64,000 nucleotides of DNA, from positions 1,486,001-1,550,000 of the forward strand of contig NZ_CP118747.1 of the NCBI RefSeq assembly GCF_030996345.1. Direction: 5' to 3'. Below the pieces are notes generated by a model that was not told the DNA's origin, did no database searches, and saw only the letters and a program-made list of their open reading frames with translations. The first letter of the stretch is position 1; every line of letters starts with the position of its first letter. Positions 1 to 8,918 of the stretch are shown here, one piece after another. The DNA comes from Acidithiobacillus sp. AMEEHan. GTDB taxonomy: Bacteria; Pseudomonadota; Gammaproteobacteria; Acidithiobacillales; Acidithiobacillaceae. The position numbers were made by a program, and so were the translations under genes.

Positions 1-1484
1 TTGCGCGAGCCACAGGAAAAACGAGTGATCTGGACGATGATGTCGATGGCCGAAGCAATCTGTTCACGAATGGCGACCAGGGGCAATTCCATGCCTGCCA
101 TCATGACCATCACCTCCATACGGGAGAGCATGTCGCGCGGACTGTTGGCGTGGGCCGTTGTGAGCGAGCCGTCATGCCCGGTGTTCATAGCCTGGAGCAT
201 GTCGAGTGCCTCACCGCCACGACATTCACCAACGACGATGCGGTCAGGACGCATACGCAGGGCATTGCGTACCAACTCACGGATGGGGATGGCGCCTTTG
301 CCTTCTACGTTTGCCGGTCGCGCCTCCATGGAAACGAGATTGGGCTGGTAGAGTTTGAGCTCGGCGGCGTCCTCGATGGTCACCACCCGTTCGTTGGGGG
401 GAATGTAGTTGGAAAGCACGTTCAGCAGCGTCGTTTTGCCCGAGCCCGTACCGCCGGAGATGATGATGTTTTTGCGCTGCTCCACGGCTACTCGCAGAAA
501 CTCCGCCATGCGCGGCTCCACCGAGCCAAAGCTCATCAGATCCTCCATCTGCAGCCGTTTCTTGCTGAATTTCCGGATGGTGATGTTGGCACCCTTCAGC
601 GCCACGGGCGGAATGACCGCATTTACGCGCGAACCATCGTGCAGTCGGGCGTCCACCAGAGGGGAGCTTTCATCGATGCGGCGACCGATGGGGGCCACGA
701 TGCGATCGATGATGTGCCGCACGGCTTGCTCACTGCTGAAAATCGTTGCTGCCGGTTGCAGTCGCCCACCGCGTTCGACGAACACTTCGTCGTAGCGATT
801 GACCATGATTTCGGTAACCGATTCGTCGGCGAGGAGATCTTCCAGCGGCCCGAGCCCCACTGCTTCATCGACGACTTCCCTGATAAGACGCTCCCGGTCC
901 AGATCCGGGGGTAGGCGCATTCCTTGCAAAACCTCAGTGGCAAGATTGCTGACGACTCGCCGCAGTTCGTCGCGACTCATGCTGGCAAGATCCATGCGCC
1001 GCAAATCCATTTGTGCCCGCAAGCGCTCCTGGACGTTGGAGCGCCACTGCATCCATTGCGGATCGATTTGTGGCCGCAACTCTGCGATGTTGGCGTCCGC
1101 TTCCGGTACTTTCGGAATCGACGCGATGGCTTCCGGAGCCGCTGCTTGCTGCGCAGCTGGCGGGCTGGGGGGAGACGAGGGAGAGCTTGGCGCTTCCTTC
1201 TTTTGAATGCGCACAGTAACGCCGCCCACCTCAAGAACATCGCGTTCCGTCAGCGGGCCATACCAGCGCACTTTTTCTCCATTCACCGATACCGCTCCGA
1301 GGCTGCTCAATGCCTCGACATAGGGACCATCTTCCCGCCGCAAAATCCTGGCGTGTTCCTTGCCTATGTTCCATCCGTCGAGCTGGAGATGGGCCTCCGT
1401 AGAACGTCCAATCAGACAAACGCCGTCATGGGGGCGAACTTCCAAGGGGCCGTGTTTGGGGTGTTGAGCGATAACGCGAAACAT
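1..1484 (-). CDS. cpaF: Tad/Flp pilus assembly ATPase CpaF/TadA with N-terminal FHA domain (3' end outside window)
   Basis: This is the hexameric secretion ATPase that powers Flp pilus assembly at the inner membrane. The frame opens at an ATG at 1482-1484 and runs without a stop to the left edge, giving 494 residues. Residues 1 to about 85 resemble a forkhead-associated (FHA) phosphothreonine-binding domain (LIGRS near the start, then a SVNG turn). A Pro/Ala-rich linker follows, then the CpaF core. Walker A reads GGTGSGKTT from residue 344, followed by a GECRGGEALDML stretch and the THAN segment typical of the family. It lies 10 bases downstream of cpaC in the same direction. TadB/TadC would be expected beyond the edge. 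The FHA fusion is the odd feature. The family call is firm; the FHA call rests on pattern only. Confidence 0.93.
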   Translation of the reverse strand, partial: MFRVIAQHPKHGPLEVRPHDGVCLIGRSTEAHLQLDGWNIGKEHARILRREDGPYVEALSSLGAVSVNGEKVRWYGPLTERDVLEVGGVTVRIQKKEAPSSPSSPPSPPAAQQAAAPEAIASIPKVPEADANIAELRPQIDPQWMQWRSNVQERLRAQMDLRRMDLASMSRDELRRVVSNLATEVLQGMRLPPDLDRERLIREVVDEAVGLGPLEDLLADESVTEIMVNRYDEVFVERGGRLQPAATIFSSEQAVRHIIDRIVAPIGRRIDESSPLVDARLHDGSRVNAVIPPVALKGANITIRKFSKKRLQMEDLMSFGSVEPRMAEFLRVAVEQRKNIIISGGTGSGKTTLLNVLSNYIPPNERVVTIEDAAELKLYQPNLVSMEARPANVEGKGAIPIRELVRNALRMRPDRIVVGECRGGEALDMLQAMNTGHDGSLTTAHANSPRDMLSRMEVMVMMAGMELPLVAIREQIASAIDIIVQITRFSCGSR

Positions 1485-1494
1485 ACAATTTCTC

Positions 1495-3000
1495 CTAGTC
1501 TTTCGGACTCTGTGCCACAGGGGGCTGCGTGACTACCAGAGGCGGCTGGGGTTTGGGTGCGGGTACCGCCTGGGTCTCGGGATACGGGGTTTTCGAACCG
1601 AGAGTTCGACCTACGGCTTCCCACGTTGCCGAATCTTTGGGCAAGACTTTCTGATACTCGTCTTTCATGACCACTGCGCGGGATACCTGGCGGATATTTT
1701 CCAGGGAAGCTGGCGAGACGACGCGCGGAGTGACGAGGATGATGAGATCGGTGTTGCCGGACTGAAAATCGGTGGATTTGAAGAGATGACCCAAAACGGG
1801 GATATCTCCCAACCAAGGCAGTTTAGAGAGATTTTTGGCAGTTTTCGGATTGACCAAGCCAGAAATGACCATGGTTTGGCCGTCGCCAACATTGATATCG
1901 GCCTCGCTACGGCGAGTGGTGAAACCGGGCACATTGAAGCCATTGAGAACCACACTGGTGGCGGGATCGATGTCGGAGATGTCCGCTACTACATGCATAG
2001 TGATGTTGTTTTCATCATCCACTTGGGGTTTGAAATCGAGCTGAATGCCGTAATTTTTGTAGGTCACATTCTGAAAGGCGACGGTTCCGGAGGCCAAGGC
2101 CTGCAAAATGGGTACCTGACCACCGGCTAGAAACTTCGTCTCACCGCCGCTGCGGGCACTGAGTTGTGGATTGGCGATTTGGTAGGCGTCGCCATTGCTC
2201 ATGGCAAAGTTGATTTTCGAGAGCATGCCGGTGATCAGGCCCACGTTCCAACCTCCGGCCAGAGGACGCGCGAGATTGGTGAGATCAATCGCGCCGGTCA
2301 GACCCGGTGGTGGCGGGGTCAAGAGAACTCCAGACCCTTGGACTGGGGGTTGCGTCGGATCTTGGCCTAGCGGAGTGTACTGACGAAAGCTTGGGCCGAC
2401 GAAGTCCTTGCCGTAACCGACGAAGGGGCCGGCAATCTGCTTGGTCCAGTCCACTCCAAACGTCTCGATGGCGCTTTTTTTGACTTCCAGCACATTGACA
2501 TCCAGCCACACCATTTTTTCCATTTTGAATGGTGCTGGATTGGCCAAGATCAGGGTTTTGGGATAGAGCTTTTGCAGCTCGCTGATACGCATGAGAACGT
2601 CTGCGGGTAAATTGTGACCATCGATTACCAAATGCTCGCCGACTACGCGAACCTGTGCGCCATGCCCATCCGCACCAAGCAGCTCGCGCATCTCTTCCGC
2701 CGCGCGGCCGACATTTTTGGGCGCTACCAAGACCCGGTACGCCTCTTCGCCGCCATCCTTGTACCAAACCCGCAGGCTCGTTTCACCCTCGGCGTCACCG
2801 AGCAGGAGCAACTCCTTGCCTTCGACGACCGTTGTGCTGAGCACCTTGCCATCGCCAACGGCAACGCGCTTTACCGGTTTGGTAGGGATTACTTTCACCT
2901 GCCCGGCATAGAGATTGAGAGTTTGATCTTCGGCTCCCAGGCTCGTTGTGCTCAGGCTGGCAACCGTCAGGGCAAGCAAGATCTTCCGGTGAAGACGCAT
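1495..3000 (-). CDS. cpaC: Tad pilus outer-membrane secretin CpaC/RcpA
   Basis: This is the outer-membrane secretin channel for the Flp pilus. It has an N-terminal signal peptide (hydrophobic LLALTVASLS). A pilus-assembly N-terminal domain with the VKRVAVGDGKVLST pattern follows, then a BON-like region near residues 100-150 and a C-terminal secretin domain with VPGFTTRRSEADI and LPWLGDIPVLGHLF. The C-terminus is proline-rich. I chose the ATG at 2998-3000 because AAAGGA sits at the right distance upstream. A TTG at 3018 would overlap the cpaB stop and add six residues. Length is typical for RcpA/CpaC. It lies between cpaB and cpaF, the usual Tad order. Confidence 0.93.
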   Translation of the reverse strand: MRLHRKILLALTVASLSTTSLGAEDQTLNLYAGQVKVIPTKPVKRVAVGDGKVLSTTVVEGKELLLLGDAEGETSLRVWYKDGGEEAYRVLVAPKNVGRAAEEMRELLGADGHGAQVRVVGEHLVIDGHNLPADVLMRISELQKLYPKTLILANPAPFKMEKMVWLDVNVLEVKKSAIETFGVDWTKQIAGPFVGYGKDFVGPSFRQYTPLGQDPTQPPVQGSGVLLTPPPPGLTGAIDLTNLARPLAGGWNVGLITGMLSKINFAMSNGDAYQIANPQLSARSGGETKFLAGGQVPILQALASGTVAFQNVTYKNYGIQLDFKPQVDDENNITMHVVADISDIDPATSVVLNGFNVPGFTTRRSEADINVGDGQTMVISGLVNPKTAKNLSKLPWLGDIPVLGHLFKSTDFQSGNTDLIILVTPRVVSPASLENIRQVSRAVVMKDEYQKVLPKDSATWEAVGRTLGSKTPYPETQAVPAPKPQPPLVVTQPPVAQSPKD

Positions 3001-3014
3001 GGGATATCCTTTTT

Positions 3015-4175
3015 TCAACGCGAAACGGGAGGGAGCAGCTGATCTAGCGGGACGGGCTTGGGCAGTGCGCCACCACCAGCGGCGAGACTCTGCTCTGCTG
3101 TGTCGCCGGCCGACTTGGGCAGCCGTCGCAGATTGGCGAGATCGACGTGGGAGCGCAGTTGCCCACTTTCGCCCGTAGAGCCAACAATGTATTCGATGGT
3201 ATCGGCGGCGTAGAGGGTGCCACCGGCATGTTTTCGCACGCCAAGAATGTCGCGCACAGTAAAGACTTTGGCGGGCGCCACCACCTGAGAGTCATGGCTG
3301 CGCAGTACCAGTTGTAGCTCCCCAAGGCGTTTGGCCAAGGCCAATTTTTGGATTTGCAATGGTGTGAGTTCTACGGTAACAGAGTTGAACTGATTGGCGG
3401 CCCCCTGCATGGCAGGATCGTTGCCCAGATTGGCGGCAGAATCTGCCGAAACGGTGCGCGTTCCGGTAGCGAGAATCTTGAGATCACGTTCCAAGTAGCG
3501 AACGGATTCTTTCGGAAGCTTCTCGGGAGAGGTGCCGACCTGGAACATCACAGGCCCGCCGGAGGCGCCAGCACCAAGAGCTTTCTGTAGCTCTTGTGCG
3601 CCGTCTTCACCGGTAACCCCCGAACCCGCTTCCCCAGCACTACCTTTTTGTCCTGCCGTGCTGAACCACAGCACGTCCACGTGATCTCCCGGCTGCAACA
3701 TACCGTCCAAGGTACTGGTGTTGTCTACCGTAAAGGTCATTGCCAGCTTGTCGGGATCGATGATGTCGGCGAGGGTTCGACGCGTGCTGAGATAAGACGC
3801 CAAAATGGGTCGTCCCTGCTGCAGGGGCACGTTGACGCGATGTCCGGCAAATTTTTCGAAGTCTTCCGGCGTGATCACATCGGTAGGTGCCGTGTTGGCA
3901 GGAATGGAGCGCGCTGCCACCATGGAGAGATCGAGGATCGTCCCGGGGACAATGTCGTGGATGGGAACTACCGCACGGATGGTTTCGCCCCGCTGTGCAC
4001 TGCGTAGGCTCTCGATTGCGGCCTCCTCCCGGGAGCGCAAGGTATGTACGGCAAGATAAGCGGCGGCCAAACCCGCAAGAATTGCGGCTGCCAGAAGTAA
4101 CCAGCCACCGAGCGTACGCGCCGGCTTTTTCTGAATGGTGATTGGCTCCAGATCTTCGGGTAGTTGGGCTGCCAC
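3015..4175 (-). CDS. cpaB: Flp pilus assembly protein CpaB/RcpC
   Basis: CpaB is an inner-membrane-anchored periplasmic protein needed for Flp pilus assembly, probably through the secretin. The 386-residue product has one N-terminal membrane segment (about residues 24-44, LLLAAAILAGLAAAYLAV). A SAF-like domain begins with VPIHDIVPGTILDLSMVA. The CpaB core contains MTFTVDNTSTLDGMLQPGD, matching the family's GxLxPGDxVDV signature. The start is GTG at 4175 with a GGAG ribosome site. The stop lies just upstream of cpaC, so the two are probably translationally linked. Confidence 0.9.
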   Translation of the reverse strand: MAAQLPEDLEPITIQKKPARTLGGWLLLAAAILAGLAAAYLAVHTLRSREEAAIESLRSAQRGETIRAVVPIHDIVPGTILDLSMVAARSIPANTAPTDVITPEDFEKFAGHRVNVPLQQGRPILASYLSTRRTLADIIDPDKLAMTFTVDNTSTLDGMLQPGDHVDVLWFSTAGQKGSAGEAGSGVTGEDGAQELQKALGAGASGGPVMFQVGTSPEKLPKESVRYLERDLKILATGTRTVSADSAANLGNDPAMQGAANQFNSVTVELTPLQIQKLALAKRLGELQLVLRSHDSQVVAPAKVFTVRDILGVRKHAGGTLYAADTIEYIVGSTGESGQLRSHVDLANLRRLPKSAGDTAEQSLAAGGGALPKPVPLDQLLPPVSR

Positions 4176-4185
4176 GGATGCGCTC

Positions 4186-4416
4186 CTAGTTGGTCACAGG
4201 CTGGGACGTTGCCCAGGAATAGTCGGCATACGCTCCGCGCAAAGCGACCGAGAGCTGCGTTAATACCGAAGCTTGATCAGGTAATTTTCCCGGCACGATT
4301 GATGGAATCGGTATCAGCAGCGCAAAAATAATCGCAAGGGCGATGATCAGATATTCAATCATCGCCTGTCCGCTCGCTTGTGTATGTTCTCTTTTTGTTC
4401 TGAGCCGTCTTTTCAT
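4186..4416 (-). CDS. small Flp/TadE-type pilin-like protein
   Basis: This is a 76-residue protein. A short basic leader ends in SGQAMIEYLI, then a hydrophobic helix (IIALAIIFALLIPI). The G-Q junction with Glu at +5 is the cleavage and assembly signature of Flp-type prepilins and TadE/F pseudopilins processed by a TadV/CpaA peptidase. The ATG at 4414-4416 is chosen because AAGGAG lies about seven bases upstream; an upstream extension has no comparable ribosome site. It is not one of the two major Flp pilins further upstream and is more probably a minor pilin or pseudopilin. The sorting motif is clear; its exact role is inference. Confidence 0.75.
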   Translation of the reverse strand: MKRRLRTKREHTQASGQAMIEYLIIALAIIFALLIPIPSIVPGKLPDQASVLTQLSVALRGAYADYSWATSQPVTN

Positions 4417-4421
4417 GTTTT

Positions 4422-5099
4422 TTACTCCTTTGATTGCCAAACAAGCACCGTCTTGCATCCGCCCATTCTCTCGGGTTGAAAGGCAAGATCGAGCGATTCA
4501 TGCCGCTGGCGTAGACTCAAGCGCATCAGGTTGCCACTCAGAAGTGGCTCCACTTTCCAACCCTTAGCCTGCGCTGCGCGTAACAAGGCAGCGCGGAGCT
4601 GTGGCACGCTGAGGTCACTGCGCAGAATCTGTACGCGACCGCGAACGCCGTCGTCCTCCGTTTCCAAATCAGACACTGATTCGGTGCGGTCAGGAATTAG
4701 CAGTAGCGGCGGTGGCAGGGTAGGTTGAGAGTCCAAGCGCAGGGTTGATAGTTCGCCCGTGATTCGCCCGTTTTCTTCTTGCCATTGCACCGTTTGCGAG
4801 TAGGGTTCGCGAATGCAAGACCAGAGGTTTTTTGCACCAAACTGCAATGCCTGGAAACGCCCCTTTTCCTCGGCGCAGGAGGCCTCCAACGCTCGACGAA
4901 ACTCGTAGTCGGAGATTTGTCCGCTCAGTAAGGCTGCTCGCAACGGCACGCCGTTGAGCTGCATTTTTTGGGCGACGGGGCTCGTGTGCATAGTGCTGGG
5001 GAGCGGCCACAATGGCAGCTCCTCCGCCCAGGTGGGCGCAGCCACTGCGCTGCTAAGGATCGCAAAAAACAAAACGTCAAGAATTCGTGGTCGGAACAT
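4422..5099 (-). CDS. exported protein of unknown function in Tad operon
   Basis: This 225-residue protein has an N-terminal signal peptide (hydrophobic VLFFAILSSAVAAPTWA). No family is recognised. The middle contains two Cys residues (EASCAEE and LWSCIREP). The C-terminal third holds a segment of the form SVPQLRAALLRAAQAKGW. This resembles the TVRKAMLRAAEARGYE segment of the three paralogous exported proteins upstream, so it may carry a shortened version of the same module. It sits 4 bases after the TadE-like gene and 6 bases before the small pilin gene. Tight packing implies a joint role in the pilus machine. Confidence 0.6.
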   Translation of the reverse strand: MFRPRILDVLFFAILSSAVAAPTWAEELPLWPLPSTMHTSPVAQKMQLNGVPLRAALLSGQISDYEFRRALEASCAEEKGRFQALQFGAKNLWSCIREPYSQTVQWQEENGRITGELSTLRLDSQPTLPPPLLLIPDRTESVSDLETEDDGVRGRVQILRSDLSVPQLRAALLRAAQAKGWKVEPLLSGNLMRLSLRQRHESLDLAFQPERMGGCKTVLVWQSKE

Positions 5100-5102
5100 C
5101 TT

Positions 5103-6029
5103 TCACGGCCCCTGATACGCAGGAATGCTGGGAGCAGGCTGCAGACGGTCGCCAAATTGCTGTTCGGTGTCGATTTTTATGCGATATTTGTCGGGGTCGT
5201 TAGTAAACTTGCCAGCCTCTTGGAAAAGGTCACCTAGCGGATATCCCAAACCGCGGAGTGTCGTCGCTGCGATACCAAATGAGTACTTTGAACCCTTTAA
5301 CGGTAACGCTTCCTGTGGCTTCATAAAACCGCTGCGCAGCAGCCTTTCCTCCTCGCCGGGGCCATTGGCCGACCATGGGTCGCCAAGCACTGCAGCTTGC
5401 GCCTTGAACTGCAGAGGCTGGCCCAAGCCCACCTCGGCAAAAATCTTTTGCGGCAAACCGGCAGCTGAAACAGTCACGGCGGCGACGGTCGGGCCCGTCA
5501 TTTCCAGAGGCATGACACCAATTTTTTGGGTAAGTTTGCCGAATGCGCCGATAGCCCCGCCCGTCCAGCCGCCGTCAAAGGCTTCCTGCCGCGTGGCAAC
5601 GGTGATATTTTTTTCTCGCTCCACGAGGAGGGATGTTCCGTCGTGTTTGCGCAGTAGGGGCTCGCGGCTGGAGCCTTTGGCTATGTCAGTCGCGCCCGCG
5701 TTTCCCGTAACGGCAGTGAGTTTTTCCCCGCGGCCGCCAAAAAACCGAATGGCGACTTCGTTCTGGAGATCTTGATCGGTTTTGAGGCTCACCCACTCGC
5801 GATTTTGTGGCGGGTTGGCTAGGGACACCACCCGCTCCCAGGCGGCATAGCGCGCCGCCTCGATGCTGCGATCTTGCAGATATGCCCACTTGCCAACATA
5901 CACGCCAAGGAGCAAGAGCGGCACGAGGACAAAGCCCGCAATCACCACGGTCTCGGTGAGGGCTTGGCCGCTTTCTCGGGTGGACTGGAAATTCTTATAT
6001 GAAGGGCTCTGCAAATATTTCGTGCACAT
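5103..6029 (-). CDS. TadE-like pseudopilin / pilus assembly protein
   Basis: This 308-residue protein has an N-terminal leader ending ESGQALTETVVIAGFVLV, a TadE-type prepilin-like cleavage and helix motif with Glu at +5. A long periplasmic domain follows, much longer than a minimal TadE. ATG at 6027-6029 is the likely start: AGGAGG lies six bases upstream, and it overlaps the stop of the preceding gene (TGATG). TadE and TadF are minor pseudopilins needed for Flp pilus formation. The large C-terminal region (about 250 residues) has no motif I can name. Confidence 0.75.
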   Translation of the reverse strand: MCTKYLQSPSYKNFQSTRESGQALTETVVIAGFVLVPLLLLGVYVGKWAYLQDRSIEAARYAAWERVVSLANPPQNREWVSLKTDQDLQNEVAIRFFGGRGEKLTAVTGNAGATDIAKGSSREPLLRKHDGTSLLVEREKNITVATRQEAFDGGWTGGAIGAFGKLTQKIGVMPLEMTGPTVAAVTVSAAGLPQKIFAEVGLGQPLQFKAQAAVLGDPWSANGPGEEERLLRSGFMKPQEALPLKGSKYSFGIAATTLRGLGYPLGDLFQEAGKFTNDPDKYRIKIDTEQQFGDRLQPAPSIPAYQGP

Positions 6030-7489
6030 CAAATCCTCCTAGTCCGAAGCAGCTTGTTTCTCAACTTGCCGAAACTGGGATGCTGCTTTGTCCCCAAGCC
6101 TTTCGGCCTCAAGGATATTCCTTTTAGCTTGCGAGATGATAGATTCCACTTGTCCGCTTGGAATTCCAAGCGCAGCATATCTGCAGCGAGTTTCGGCAGT
6201 TCTTGTTCAGCTTTCCTGGATTCAGCTGCGGCGGAATTTAGATTCTTTGCTGCCTCCAGCATTTTTTCTCGTCGTTGCGGAGAGTGCTTGAAAGCATCTA
6301 GGGTAATGCGTTTATCTACGGACTTTGTATTGGCGAGCAATTGTGTCGGGGATAATTTGCGCTCGTCATCCAGGAGTTTCCGTACGTGCGCATTGGTAAA
6401 TTGCTCGGTGTTTTTTCCAAGCGGTAAAGGAGACCTTTGTACGATGTAGCCCATAGTGAGGTCTTCGAGCTGATACCGCCTACCTGTCTTAGGATTTACT
6501 TTGCTTAGCCAGCCTTTGGCAAAATCGTCACTGATCAGGCAACGCCAGCCACCGCTGCGCAGCTGATTATTCAGTTTCAGATCCTCTGGCGACTCAGCAT
6601 CGTCACCGGCCTTTCCCGAGTTACTGATCGTTACCAGCGCAAAATTCTTTACCAAAGGAGTTACCCTCTGGCTAAACGACAAAAAGCCATCCCCACCTTG
6701 CCAACCAGGTCCTTTCGGTAGGGGATTGAGAGCGTAGCCATGATCAGCAGCGGCTTTGATAAGAGCCGCGCGTACCTGCTGGGTAGTACCTGTGCTTACG
6801 AAAAAGAGCACACGCCAAAAATTTTGAATTTGGGTGTACCCCTTCTTTTCTGTGCCATCCCAGTGCTGCAAATGGTTGTGCGCAAATTGCCAGGAAAACT
6901 GCATCGGTTTCCAGCCGTTGCTAAATTCTGGTGCAAAAAGAATTCCTTGCATAGCCAGACTTGCCTGTACAGCAGAGGGATTGAAAACATAGTCGTGCAA
7001 GTCGTCAGACAGCGTAACTCCTTTTGGCATGTCGGTCTGACTCATGCCTCGACAATTCTCGAGTGCTTTGAAAAAGACGTGCCGGAGTTTGGGCTCGAGG
7101 TCATCGTCGATACCTACGTCGCCCATGTAGCCGGCACTTGATCCGTCGTAGGAGCGCATACCTTTCCAATCTAAGTCAGCAAGGCGCTGTTCGTTGTGCC
7201 GCACGAGGGCCTCGACTGCGGGGTAGGGGTCGCCAGAGCCCAGTGACTCGGTGTACAATGTGCTCTTGGGCGCGGCAGGAGTTGCCAGAAACTCGTCGAG
7301 ACCGCCCTTACCGTTCTGGGCCACTGGTCCGGCGAGAGCGGTTGCGGCCGAAAGGGTGTTCAGGCAAAAAACCAATAAAAGACTCCTGTACCCGAGGCTC
7401 CCTTCGTGAGTCGTCCGCTCCTCTCGGCAATGCGCCGCAACCGCCGTGCCTGGAAAATTTGTTGAATACCGTGCTTTTGTCGCACTCAT
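6029..7489 (-). CDS. exported paralogous protein A of unknown function (Tad locus triplet)
   Basis: At 486 residues this is the most divergent of three tandem paralogs. Shared blocks with the other two are AAPKSTLYTESLGSGDPYP near the mature N-terminus, MQGILFAP in the middle, a FFVSTGTTQQVRAALIKAA segment, and SPLPLGKNTEQFTNAHV before a Lys/Glu-rich C-terminal helical region. A hydrophobic segment (SLLLVFCLNTLSAATA) at about residues 35-50 looks like a signal peptide behind an unusual N-terminal extension, so the true start may be a rarer codon downstream. ATG at 7489 overlaps the upstream stop (ATGA). The function is not recognised. Position inside the Tad operon suggests a periplasmic or outer-membrane accessory. 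Confidence 0.65.
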   Translation of the reverse strand: MSATKARYSTNFPGTAVAAHCREERTTHEGSLGYRSLLLVFCLNTLSAATALAGPVAQNGKGGLDEFLATPAAPKSTLYTESLGSGDPYPAVEALVRHNEQRLADLDWKGMRSYDGSSAGYMGDVGIDDDLEPKLRHVFFKALENCRGMSQTDMPKGVTLSDDLHDYVFNPSAVQASLAMQGILFAPEFSNGWKPMQFSWQFAHNHLQHWDGTEKKGYTQIQNFWRVLFFVSTGTTQQVRAALIKAAADHGYALNPLPKGPGWQGGDGFLSFSQRVTPLVKNFALVTISNSGKAGDDAESPEDLKLNNQLRSGGWRCLISDDFAKGWLSKVNPKTGRRYQLEDLTMGYIVQRSPLPLGKNTEQFTNAHVRKLLDDERKLSPTQLLANTKSVDKRITLDAFKHSPQRREKMLEAAKNLNSAAAESRKAEQELPKLAADMLRLEFQADKWNLSSRKLKGISLRPKGLGTKQHPSFGKLRNKLLRTRRI

Positions 7490-8796
7490 TGCATGAGCTC
7501 CTGGTGGCGCTGGCGGAGGTGGTTCGATATATCCTCAGTTAATTTGATGCCTTCACGCGCACCAGAGGCGAGCTCAGCCGCTCTCTCATCGACCCAATCG
7601 GGGGGCATTATTTTTGTCTTTTTCATCTCGCTCGCCCAGTTTTGACCGTTTGTGCCAATCTGTTGCTGGAACGCCAGCGCATTCCTCTTGAGCCTTTCCA
7701 TATCAGCAATGTAATTTTGGGTAAATTTCTGTCCACCTGGGGCATTCTGATATTTCTCGCGGTACACACGATCCTCTACCTCTTTGCGTCGCGCCGCTGT
7801 CTGCTGCGGACTCATCTTGCGTTCTTTTTCTATTCGCGCGTTCACATGAGCATTGGTAAAAGGCTCGGTGTCTTTGCCTAAGGGAATCGGCGAAAACTGA
7901 GCAATATAACCGAAGCTCAAATCTCTAATCTGATAGCTTCGATTGGTGCCTGGTTTAACCGTGTGAAGCAGGAAAGTCTTACTTTGCTTATCAGTGATGA
8001 GGCAGGACACATCTCCTGGGAGTTCTCCGGCGTTCGCTTTGCTAGCAGGATCAATGCTCATGAGAGCAGAGATGTTTACTGCGCCAACCACTGGTTGTTT
8101 CAAAAATGCTACGTGATCCAATTCGAGCCAACCTGGTCCATTGGGAGGTGTGGTGTCTTCGTAACCACGCGCTTCCGCGGCGCGCAGCATGGCCTTGCGT
8201 ACGGTACGTATATCGCCGGTGCTGAGAAAGGAAACTACACGGACAAAACCTTGGATTTTTGTTACAACGCCCTTCTCAGGAGAATAAAGGCCCGTCCATT
8301 TGAGGACTTTCCATTGCTCGGTCCCAAAAGGCGCAAAAAGAATACCCTTGGCGCGTAACGCAGCCTGCAGAGCTGATAGTGGCACTGGAAAATCCGCAAT
8401 ATCAGTGGAAAATTGAACGCCTGCAGCCAGCGGAGAACGATCGATGGGTGAACATTGGCGAAATCGTTGATAGAAATCGTTCAGGATACGCTCAAAGCGA
8501 GAGTCAGCGCTTCCCCAGGAAAACGCCAAGCTCGTTTCGTTGTTCCACGATTCGAAACCCGATATATCATGTGTAGTCATCGCATCCAGAGCCTTGGCGC
8601 CATTTTTCAGCAACAATGCGTTCGCCCGAGGATAGGGATCATCCATGCCCATGGATTCGACATGTAGCGCATTCTTGGGTGCGGCTGGGGTGGGGTGCAA
8701 AATTGGCGATGATTCCTGTGCATAGGATGGCGGAGCCAATGTCAGCGAGGCGAGAGCGCAGGTTATGGGTAAAATGACGTTACGTTTCGTAAGCAT
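7486..8796 (-). CDS. exported paralogous protein B of unknown function (Tad locus triplet)
   Basis: This 436-residue protein has a clear signal peptide (ITCALASLTLAPPSYAQ). It shares the whole architecture of its neighbour at 8919-10235: APKNALHVESMGMDDPYPRAN, the AKGILFAPFGTEQW block, FLSTGDIRTVRKAMLRAAEARGYE, IRDLSFGYIAQFSPIPLGKD, then a charged helical tail ending LRQRHQELMQ. The two are most similar at both ends and in the PIPLGKDTEPFTNAHV block. No known family was recognised. It overlaps the next gene by four bases and follows the third paralog by a 122-base gap. Confidence 0.65.
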   Translation of the reverse strand: MLTKRNVILPITCALASLTLAPPSYAQESSPILHPTPAAPKNALHVESMGMDDPYPRANALLLKNGAKALDAMTTHDISGFESWNNETSLAFSWGSADSRFERILNDFYQRFRQCSPIDRSPLAAGVQFSTDIADFPVPLSALQAALRAKGILFAPFGTEQWKVLKWTGLYSPEKGVVTKIQGFVRVVSFLSTGDIRTVRKAMLRAAEARGYEDTTPPNGPGWLELDHVAFLKQPVVGAVNISALMSIDPASKANAGELPGDVSCLITDKQSKTFLLHTVKPGTNRSYQIRDLSFGYIAQFSPIPLGKDTEPFTNAHVNARIEKERKMSPQQTAARRKEVEDRVYREKYQNAPGGQKFTQNYIADMERLKRNALAFQQQIGTNGQNWASEMKKTKIMPPDWVDERAAELASGAREGIKLTEDISNHLRQRHQELMQ

Positions 8797-8918
8797 CAGC
8801 TATTTCGCTATGATCAAGGTGAGAAACCGCTCTTTTCCAGCAGGGGTGGGATCATCCAACCGCAACGACAGGAGAAAAAACGCAGAGAGTAATTGTCGCG
8901 GCAATATATAGCAATTAT

